NCBI RefSeq assembly: GCF_023856365.1
Contig: NC_064540.1
Location: 28,884,474 to 28,948,473, forward strand
Length of the DNA: 64,000 nucleotides
Reading direction: 5' to 3'
From: Brienomyrus brachyistius
Taxonomy: Eukaryota > Chordata > Actinopteri > Osteoglossiformes > Mormyridae
In this document: piece by piece, positions 55,865 to 64,000 of the stretch
How the letters are laid out: every line of letters begins with the position of its first letter
Numbering within the stretch: the first letter of the stretch is position 1
Made by a program: the position numbers and the translations under genes
Notes under the pieces: generated by a model
The model's database searches: none
What the model was told of the DNA's origin: nothing
Seen by the model: only the letters and a program-made list of their open reading frames with translations

Positions 55865-56455
55865 GGGCCTACTCCTCCCGCTGCTCAGCTGGGCCTCCAA
55901 AGTGAGGCATGCCCACTAGTGGTACAGCATCGCAGTCTCTGCTTCATGCAGCTCGCAGCTCTACTGGGCCAGCTGAACCTCCAAGCCACAACACGCCACG
56001 TCCCAGCTGAGCAGCACTGTCTCATGGCCCCATAATTCCACCTCTGCTGCCTCAGCCAGACACACATGGCAGCCTGCTCTTGCTCCCACCTGGCCAGCTC
56101 GCTGTGTAGCTTCTCCAGCTCTCACTGCCTCTGCTCCCCAGACTGTTGTAGCTGCTCCACTCCTGCTGCTCGTCAAGTTTGCGGCACTCTTCAGCAAGTC
56201 AGGCCTCCCAGCTCCAACACGGCTCTTCACACTCCAACAGAACAGCCTTCACCCGCTGCCTCTGCTGGTTGTGCTCGCAGCTGGGGTTGCACTGTGGCTC
56301 CTCGTGCCTGACGTGTGGGAAGCAGTTGATAGCCAGTGAGTGGCCAGAGCCCACGGAGAGCCCACCTTCCTTGCTCAACAGCATCCAAGCAAGCTGGTAG
56401 GAATGACTTTAGGGTGTGCTGTTTGGGTCCGGAGGGTCCTGGAAGGAGGAGGGGG
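55865..56455. other. GC-rich interval of unknown origin
   Basis: It lies between the LINE fragment and the integrase. Both strands show frames rich in Ser/Leu/Cys (plus) or Ala/Glu/Arg (minus), as expected of a decayed coiled-coil reading on the minus strand, but no motif is recognisable. Confidence 0.3.
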
Positions 56456-56474
56456 TGCCTTCTTGCTCTGATAC

Positions 56475-57500
56475 TGACAGACAGACAGACCGGTTCTCTA
56501 AGATGTGCTGCTTAGTGCCACTTCCTAAGCTCCCCTCCGCAACCGAATTGGCTGAGATCTTCGTGAAACATCTTTTCTGATATTACGGGCTGCCGGAGGA
56601 CATTGTCTCCGATCGGGGTCCCCAATTCAGTTCCCGAGTGTTTAAAGAGATCTGTCACAAGCTCAACATCTCCCTGAGTCTGTCATCAGCATATCATACT
56701 CAATCTAACGGCCTGGCCGAACGAACCAATCAGGAGGTATCCAAGGCTCTCCGGATGCTGAGCAGAACCAACCCCTCCAAGTGGGCTTCCCACCTAATAT
56801 GGGCGGAGTACGCCCTCAACGCCCGGGTGAGTCCAATCACTCACCTTTCTCCATTCCAGTGTGTCTTAGGGTACCAACCCCCGCTCTTCCCGTGGGATTC
56901 CCCGGAGGGCCCGGTGCCAGGAGTGGAGGATTGCTACCGCGACAGCCGTCGAGCCTGGCAATGAGTACAGCAATAGCTGGGGACACAGGCTGAAAGACGG
57001 AAAGTTCAAGCTAATCGACGGTGGCGTCCAGGACCCTCCTATCGAGCCGGACAGCTGGTGTGGTTATCCACCAAGAACCTGCGCATCGGTCCCTTCCGCA
57101 TCCTTTGGCGAGTAGAACCCGTTGCCGTTCGACTCCAACTACCAAAGGTGTATCGTATCTGCCCCACATTTCACGTATCGCTACTCAAACCCGTGAAACG
57201 CAGTCCCTTGTGACCAGACATCGCTCCAATAGAGGACCCACCGGTCGAGCTGCCCAACGAAGGCCCCTGCAACCGAGTCCACTCCATCCTGGATTCCTGC
57301 CGTCGCCAAGGTCGGCTCCAATACCTTGTCGATTGGGAGGGGGGCGACACGGAGGAACGTAGTTGGGTTCCAGCAGACACTGTGACCGATCCAGAGATCA
57401 AGACCACCTTCCACCAATCCAATCCCTGCCGACCCGCTCCTCGACCGCGGGGTCGTCCCTGCAAGCACCCTCGGCCTCCGGGAGGTGGCCGTCGGGGGGG
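56475..57500 (+). pseudogene. Gypsy chromovirus integrase with chromodomain, broken
   Basis: The reading starts within the integrase core (TDRFSKMCCLVPLPKLPSAT) and continues through a catalytic Asp (GLPEDIVSDRGPQFSS) and Glu (SNGLAERTNQEV). The C-terminal GPF/Y-like region ([20 protein letters not shown]) and the chromodomain near 57,265-57,370 ([20 protein letters not shown], then RSWVPADTV) follow. Stops occur near 56,577, 56,962 and 57,211. Gag, protease and reverse transcriptase are missing upstream. The coding part ends in a polypurine tract (G-run at 57,494-57,503) just before the 3' LTR. Confidence 0.88.
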
Positions 57501-57506
57501 GGGTAC

Positions 57507-58011
57507 TGTCACGCCCATACAGGCAGAGGACACTGGACGAACGGTGTTGCCCGTCATGCCCACACAGGCGGGAGCTGCCGGGTGTAATACGTTGCCAACA
57601 ATTAGGGAGGGTTCAAAAGAATCCTCCTTACCACAGCCCAGTGCAAAGTATTGAGCCGAATGTTTGCGTGCCATACCGAGCAATTTCTTGTCTCTCGTCT
57701 TCCCGATCTCCCAACCCTACTCCATTTGCCTAGTGTGTTTGCCTTACCTGCTTTCCTTTCCCTCTCCAGACCCGCTCCCATACCTGACCTGCCTTCCCCG
57801 CCGAGACCGGCACGTCCCGTTCCCTCATCCCCGTGTGTGCCTGTCTCGTGTATCTCTATAGGACAGATTCCCTGGCCATCGACCTCTGCGCTTCCCCATC
57901 GACGACGATTTCTGCCTGCTCCTCCTATTTCCGTGTTTCTTGGTTCGCCAATAAACCAAACACTTGCTTGCATACCTGGATCCTGGTCTTCCTGTGCGAG
58001 AGCCCCTGACA
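57507..58011 (+). mobile_element. 3' LTR of the gypsy chromovirus
   Basis: 505 bp from TGTCACGCCCATACAGGCAG to GCCCCTGACA, with CCAATAAACC near 57,949. It directly follows the G-rich polypurine tract. It shares blocks with the solo LTR at 42,543-43,109, confirming the family. No 5' LTR remains in the window. Confidence 0.85.
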
Positions 58012-58200
58012 CTACGGGCAGGACAGATTGACAATACAGACATCTAACATCAATGACGAACAAAAACCAGGGCAAGACATGGACTCAGATAGAAAATACT
58101 GGGTGAAAATAATAGGACACAGCTGGGTACGATCGGGGAAGCACACGTGGATAATCAGGGGGCGTGGCACACACGAGGATCATACGAGCCGGGCATGACA
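58012..58200 (-). mobile_element. 5' part of a gypsy LTR, family of the 5,270 copy
   Basis: The reverse complement starts TGTCATGCCCGGCTCGTATG and follows the 5,270 LTR for about 180 bp (CTCGTGTGTGCCACGCCCCC; CACGTGTGCTTCCC). It is cut at the end of the chromovirus LTR. Confidence 0.7.
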
Positions 58201-60395
58201 GTATACTTCTACCCTTTGAGGTGTTAATGCTGTTATGCAAATAATGTTATTACATTTCTTTCAGCTCCAGGATGAGTTTCACAGAATCACAATAGTGCAC
58301 CCTGAATGAAAGTTCATGTTCCAAGCTGGATGAATACATGGTTCTGGCAATCTTCCATTCCATGGGTGGAACTGTGGGGTTGAAGTTGCAGGCTATCCTA
58401 CTCCAGGTATTCTTCAGTGACTTTTCTGTTTACTATTATTTTCATTTAGGGATCTTGTGGTCAAATTGCTGCAACATCATTTCTTATTACTTAAACTCAT
58501 TGGCGCTATTATACATAGTTCAATATCCTTTGCTGGCATGAGTGGTGTACTGGCCATCATAAATCCATAAAGTTTTTATCGGCTCCATCTGTCTTCTTTT
58601 TACCAGCCTTCTTGTGTGCCTTTCATGGGGCACATGAGTATGTGCTGCGTAAGTGTTCCAGGACTGAGCTCACTGGCCAATCACAGTCAAATTAGTTTAT
58701 AAGCATTAATTCTCTAGACTAATGCAACAAGAGTGCCCAGCAGTGAGTTGGCCAATGAAAGTAATGTACAAAAAATGTAAAAATTGAAAGGAAGGGCCAA
58801 AAAATTAGAGGAAAAAAGGAGAGAGTAGAGGCACTGGGTCCTGAATGTCCAAAAGAAAAAAAAACTCATATAGCCAGATTAGAGGTACAATGGATGTTAA
58901 ATTATAGGCCAAGCTACATGTCCACTTAAAACTGCTGCAGCATGGGTAGGTTAGGGTAGCAATAAATACACATGTAATAAAGAATTATATAATTACATTA
59001 AACCCCCTTCTCATCCTGCCTGCCATATAAATGGATATGTAACCAATCCTCACCACTCCAGCCAGAGCAAGGGTGAGAACAGCTGTTGTGTATAATAAAC
59101 GTTTCTTTTTTTACAAGTCTTATTATTCTTTTGTAATTCTAAAATTGAGATTTATGAAACTATTCTTTTGTAATCAAACTATAGCCTCCTGAATTGTAAT
59201 TGGGTGATGCTGTGAATGAAGATTCACACCTCTAGTATTTAAGATGAGTAAAGTGCAGTAGTCAACCACAGTTTTAATGATAATTAAAAATTTTAATGAT
59301 AATACCGTTCAGACTAACCACAGTTTAGTGTAAAACCAGTAACAATTTTATCCCTAGTACTTTCTTTCACATTGAAGAATAAACACACTGTAGCAAACTG
59401 GCCATGGTGGAGGAAGGCATAGTAAGTGGAGACAGCTAGTTTTACCACAAGGTGGCATTTATTGCACCCGTACCAGTCACTCTACCACACACTCTCACTG
59501 TACACTGTGCGCATAGCCCCACTGACATTACAATAAAGCACAAGACATTTTAGTGCATAGCAATCACAAAGAACTATTTACAGAGTTGGCACCAGTCCAA
59601 TCTACCCATGGTACCTCCAGCACTACAATACATTAACAGTATGTGAAGATGGTGAATGCTTTTTGTCATTTCAGGCTCCAAGCTATCCTAACATCAACAT
59701 GACCAGAGATGTTGTCATTTGGTGCTAGATGGTGTACCTTGAGGAATCTACTAAGATTATGATGTAAGTTGAAACACACATTAAAAGATAGGAAAGGTGA
59801 TCTCTCCCTGTCACGTCTTCTTATCTCACTTGGTATGTGTTGGGAAGGTCACATCACAAACCACATTAATAGCTATATTTCTCCCAGTATTTCTACTAAG
59901 TGTTTTTCTGTGTTTAATAGCTGTCCTTTTTATAAGTCTAAGTAAATTTTATAAACATCTTTCATAAGTATTTCTCCTTCTCCCAAGAAATGCATCTCTA
60001 AAAGACGCAGCTGTAACTCAGGCTAGACTAGAATGAACACTCATCTGGATTTCCAGCCTTCTGTCTGGACCATTGTTTGGAGTCCTTCTTTTGCCCCTTT
60101 GTCTACTTTTTCATATCCCCAGCCATGCCCTCTCCTCAACAGCAGATCCCTACCGGTCTGTATTTAACAGGTTGTCATGGAGCGCAAACTTCCATGAGAC
60201 ATCTTTTGTGGAGAATGCCTGTAATCTTCTTATATACCACACCATCATTTTGCCCCATCCTCCACCTGCCATCAAAACAACTTCTCATGGGGTGTTCTTT
60301 TTAGCTCATTGTGTAGTTTCAGGATGCAGATGAAGACTATGTCACAGGACCTCGCTGTACAAAGGATGAAAATCTACAAAATCAGTGAAATGTCA
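58201..60395. other. Unrecognised interval
   Basis: No supportable gene. 58,990-59,120 looks LTR-like, with an AATAAACG site, but has no partner. Confidence 0.35.
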
Positions 60396-60399
60396 CTGA

Positions 60400-60669
60400 A
60401 TGAAAGTGAGTGAAATGTCACAGGGTCCTGACATCAGCATTATGGTAGACAGTGTAAAAGTTCTGACTGCTCTGGGTAATTTTCCTATAGCTTCCACCAT
60501 GCTTGTTGGGTTGGCATATTCAGTGGATCATGCCTATCCCAAAGAGCTTAGGTATATATGTGATGTCTTCCAGCAGCTCCTCCTCAAGTTGAATTGTTCA
60601 AGACTATCCAGAAATGTGAACAGTTTCTGGGTTAAGAAAAAGGACCATTGTAGAGTGAGAGGAAATTAA
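60400..60669 (+). pseudogene. Possible retrocopy fragment of a fish SAMD3-like or uncharacterised protein
   Basis: The 89-codon frame contains GNFPIASTMLVGLAYSVDHA followed by YPKELRYICDVFQQLLLKLN. This resembles the C-terminal region of a large fish family of uncharacterised, SAMD3-like proteins (hydrophobic helix, then YPKELRxTFxxxQKxxL). There is no intron evidence and no upstream part, so it is probably a decayed copy. The match is from memory. Confidence 0.35.
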
Positions 60670-60699
60670 GTCAATATTTTTGTGACATAGTTATGGGTT

Positions 60700-60930
60700 T
60701 CATAGGTTTGTTAAATATGAGATTTAGTGCTTCAGTTAGCTAGGCAGTAGGTTATTCCTATTTCTTTTTAGTTCCTATTTCTCTTGTTTAGTTCTCTCGT
60801 GGTCCCTTTATTTTGTGCTTTATTCTGATGTGTTCAGTTTTGTTAATAAACCCCTTTTTTCTTGCAGCTACTCTGTGGGTCCTCCCTCTTTTTTTCTATG
60901 TGTGTCATGCCATTTCTATGTGTGATATGC
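60700..60930 (+). repeat. LTR-like 3' segment
   Basis: TGTTAATAAACCCCTTTTTT near 60,840 and a following CTGTGGGTCCTCCCTC resemble the R-U5 part of the gypsy LTRs at 6,520 and 44,597. Boundaries are unclear. Confidence 0.35.
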
Positions 60931-62310
60931 TTGAAAATTGAATCAGTTACAATTCTTCAATGCCTCTTAAAAGTTTGAAAAAGATTCATCAAATAGTTTT
61001 TTGAGTTATCATGTTAACAGTATCAAGTTTCAAAACTGCCCTTTTGTTGTTATCACTCTGTAGCATTGCTTCCGTTTTTGGGCAGTCCATTTCAAAATAT
61101 GCAAATTAACTCCAGTCAGCCTGATACATCGGACCAATGCAACATATTCCAGCTTTTTTTCCTGAGTTCAAATGCTTTTGTTTCTCTGTCTGCCTGTTTG
61201 CCTACCTGTCTTCTGACCCAAGCTTACCTACAGACCATGAGACTCATCCTGCCCTCTCCTGATGATGCACATCACCTGACCTCTGCCTGCTTACTGATTA
61301 CCATCTCTGTCTTGCCCCTCTGCTGCATGACATGCATTGACTGACCATTGCCTGTCCCTTGACTACAGCTTGCCATTTATTTCAGATCCTGGTCTTGCTA
61401 TTTCTGGCTTTGATTTGGAATATCGACCTCGGGTTTGAATTTCCCCGAAATAAAACCTGCCTGCTTCACCTGAAACCGCGCAAGTGCCCTCCTTTCCCGT
61501 GCGTAAATCCTCACATAACTAAATATTATCCATAACTACATGAACTACTAGGAGATATTTCGCTCTTACACAATTAAAATGCAGAATTGCCTAATAATCC
61601 TACATGCAGTGTATAAACAGTTACCAACATGAACAATAAACAGATTACAAAATTCCAGTAAAAATGTCTATGTGGTTTTTTAGTCTCTCATTAGGGCTTA
61701 GGAAGAATACACATGTATTTATGTACCGGTATGTACATTTTGGGCTGCTTATCTCATGATGGACACCAAGTCCATCCACCAGGTCATTGCTGTATACACA
61801 AAGTGGTACAGATACATATGCATTTCATAATAAAAATTTACTTGTCTCTTCAAGCCCTTTAACATTTTTTTAAATAACCAAATGTAATTTAAAAAATGGA
61901 GTTTGCAAGATGAACTCTGATGACGTGGAAAAAATGAGACTCAGACTTATCTAAATATGAAATTCAACACGATTACACTCCCCCATAATATATCTGTCCT
62001 ATCATTTTTGAGTTATAATGCTGACAAGATGAAATGTCTTCTCTTTGTTATCACTTAAAATCAATTTGTCTCTAAATTTCATCAGGTCCAGTACAATACA
62101 ATGACCCATACAATCTGCACTGTTTGAAAAACATCTGTCAAATATTTTGAGTTAATGTGAACACTATGTAGTGCTGCTTCAGTTTTGGTGCAATTTGTCT
62201 CAGAATCGTATCAGTTCCAGTGCATTACCCAAACACATGCTTGTAATTTTCAAAAAATATCTGTCAAATACTTTTTGAGTTATTATGCTAACAGGATCAA
62301 GTCTCTAAAA
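60930..62310. repeat. Dispersed diverged repeats of about 150 bp
   Basis: Three segments (about 60,930-61,090, 61,990-62,150 and 62,155-62,310) share words in order: ATCAGTTCCAGTGCATTACC-like, CTGTCAAATA, TTTTTGAGTTAT, GCTAACAGGATCAAGT-like, and CTGCCCTTTT. 61,170-61,490 between them contains an LTR-like end with AATAAAACC. Confidence 0.5.
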
Positions 62311-62319
62311 CTGCCCTTT

Positions 62320-63640
62320 TATTTGGTAAAGAAAAGTACCTGCAGTGGCGGTGGACCAGTCCCAAAACTATATGTATTCTCTGTCCAGGGAGTACAACTA
62401 TGAGAAAACACAGTGAAATGCCATACATATTCAGCAGGGATGTATATCAGATGTTTGAGGCCACAGTATTTACCACAGAACCACTGCCCCGCACCACACA
62501 AAACAAGCCTAAAGGTATTCATAATGGTTAAACTGCAAGAGGGCGGTCTTCAGAGGAAATTACTGAGTCAGTTTCACTGTAGAATAAATTACAGACAAGA
62601 CTGATGTTTATGCAACATAAACCCTAAATCACATACAGTATAGGTTTAATTTATTCATAATATTCAAAGTATCTTTCTGAATACAAATTGCTCCCTCGGT
62701 GAGGAAAATAGACAAGTGCACTACACAAGAATCCCACTATGTTGATGTTCCGACCAGACAAGGAAGATGGCTCTGATTCAGGGTTACTGGGGAAACAAAA
62801 CTCACCAGCATATACAGTACAAACGCCTTAAGAGTAAAGGATATGAAATATTTTGGTCATCCAACTTTACTTTCCTAGATAGAACTGCCCAAATTTTATT
62901 AAGTGAAATTATGATTTATTTGCCATTTGCACATATGCATTATCTTAGAGCCTTTTATACACAAAGTATCTCATGTTGATATTTACCTCAAATACAATCA
63001 TATCGAAGAAGATTGTCTAAATTTAGGCTAACAGCTTCCTTCAGCGACTGACAGTGTTTGTAGTAATGTGCTCAATGACATTAAAATGAAGAAGGTAAAT
63101 CATACAAAGAGGATGAAAAGGGCCATTTGAAGATGAAATAAAAAAATCTGGGTGTGTGCGCAGGAGCGTTTACATTTATATAATTTATCTTCTTGAGCTA
63201 CAGTACATACTGTAAATTCCTTTACTGCTTCATGCATAAGTCCTTGATGACGGTTTCTGAAAAGGAGATTTCAGCACATTGGTGAGTTTGCAGCTTGTAT
63301 GTTAATGAGCAGAAAACACTGTGCAGTGTGGGAGGTGGTCAACAAAGGTCTGGACCAGCCACATTATTGATGTTATTCAAGAGGCTGTTTGTAGCGATAG
63401 CATTGCATTTTTTCACTTTCATTAAAAAAAGAGGCAAATAACCATGTATAATATGCACCAACTGTCAATAAATGCTTTTGCATATCATTACCAGTTACTC
63501 TTACATTACAGATCATCAGTGACTAAGACTCTGTGTAGGCTTCAAATGAAAAAAAAATTGTAAATATAATCAAAAGAGAGTAACTATGTTGAACTTTCTT
63601 GAATACAGGCAAAACTTAGTGGGTCTCTGAAAAATGCACC
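62320..63640. other. Unrecognised interval
   Basis: No gene or named repeat seen. Confidence 0.35.
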
Positions 63641-63649
63641 TTCAGATTT

Positions 63650-63775
63650 CAGTCCCCTGGAGCAACTTGAGGTTAAGGGCCTTGCTCAAGGGCCCAAGAG
63701 TAAAATCGCCTCTCTGATCCTGGGATCTGAACAAGCAAACCTTCCAATCATATAACCAACACACTGAGACTTTGC
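63650..63775 (-). repeat. tRNA-related SINE fragment
   Basis: The segment contains AAGGGCCTTGCTCAAGGGCC and a reverse B-box-like GGGATCTGAAC followed by ACCTTCCAATCATATAACC. This arrangement is common to a widespread fish SINE. The 5' end is not clear. Confidence 0.5.
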
Positions 63776-63908
63776 ATATTTGTGATATTTTGAGCATTAT
63801 GTAAATGTGTTCATATTTCCAGAAAAACTATAAATAATATTTTCTTGTTTTTTTTTCATTTTAGTATATATTCAGGACCTGAATCAAGGGACACAAAACC
63901 ATGTTTGC

Positions 63909-64000
63909 CCATAAGAACATAAGAAATTTACAAACGAGAGCAGGCCATTCGGCCCATCAAGCTCATTTGGGGAGAACTTAACTAATAGCTCAGAGTTGTT
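63909..64000 (-). mobile_element. CR1 LINE 3' end, running off the window
   Basis: Starting AAGAACATAAGAAATTTAC, it matches the 3' end of the CR1 at 27,415-27,505 in the same orientation (AGGCCATTCGGCCCATCAAG; AACTAATAGCTCAGA). The body would lie to the right of the window. Confidence 0.82.

Noticed and set aside
55885..56400. Cys/Ser-rich plus-strand ORFs as small secreted proteins
   Set aside because: No signal sequence, overlapping frames on both strands are equally open, and the GC-rich composition explains them.

Overview
The window reads as accessory DNA of a ray-finned fish, most likely a teleost. No host single-copy gene can be recognised. Almost everything that can be named is a mobile element or its debris, and the element families point to fish: a full-length Rex3 (RTE-clade) LINE, tRNA-headed V-SINE copies with TGGA-type tails, CR1 and L2-like LINEs, Ty3/gypsy chromovirus pieces and solo LTRs, BEL/Pao gag debris, Tc1/mariner, hAT, piggyBac and PIF/Harbinger DNA transposons, and a Polinton/Maverick-type protein-primed DNA polymerase relic. 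I cannot name the species.

Layout. 1-1,330: Polinton-type polB pseudogene (minus), running off the left edge. 1,330-5,200: mostly unrecognised AT-rich DNA with a 157-bp hairpin element. 5,200-8,500: solo gypsy LTR, BEL gag remnant, and a second LTR split by a hAT MITE. 8,900-9,300: complete V-SINE. 9,960-11,600: 5'-truncated LINE carrying a restriction-like endonuclease domain. 13,700-17,000: decayed Tc1 element holding a clean V-SINE insertion and about 2 kb of other DNA. 18,100-21,830: decayed SINEs, a LINE 3' end, an LTR and a Tigger-like end. 22,380-27,000: an LTR element whose left LTR is split by a piggyBac-like MITE and whose right LTR is split by a V-SINE. 27,410-29,870: CR1 LINE (minus).

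29,868-41,925 is the most layered part. An outer hAT-type composite contains diverged long direct repeats, a 656-bp hAT MITE, and a second hAT element (34,247-39,926, 8-bp target duplication). That second hAT contains a MITE splitting its BED finger and another inverted-repeat element, which holds an L2-like LINE, which in turn holds an intact Tc1 transposon.

41,900-46,100: hAT transposase C-terminus, two more solo gypsy LTRs, a Tc1 remnant, another MITE and an L1-like reverse transcriptase fragment. 46,926-50,305: full-length Rex3 with 12-bp target duplications. 50,578-53,162: a PIF/Harbinger transposon with both standard genes open once introns are removed, sitting in an LTR-like or ERV-like sequence that is followed by a degenerate 40-46-bp tandem array. 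55,100-58,200: L2-like endonuclease fragment, then the 3' end of a gypsy chromovirus (integrase, chromodomain, 3' LTR). 58,200-64,000: mostly unrecognised, with LTR-like and SINE-like pieces and a CR1 3' end entering at the right edge.

The genes here do not form a host pathway; each serves its own element. The three that look most recent are the Tc1 at 37,973-39,616 (intact DD34E transposase, near-perfect termini), the Harbinger at 50,578-53,162 (transposase plus Myb-like partner) and the Rex3 (one apparent frameshift near its end). The order of insertions can be read from target duplications and from which element splits which. All family assignments were made by eye from translated motifs and termini; no database search was run.
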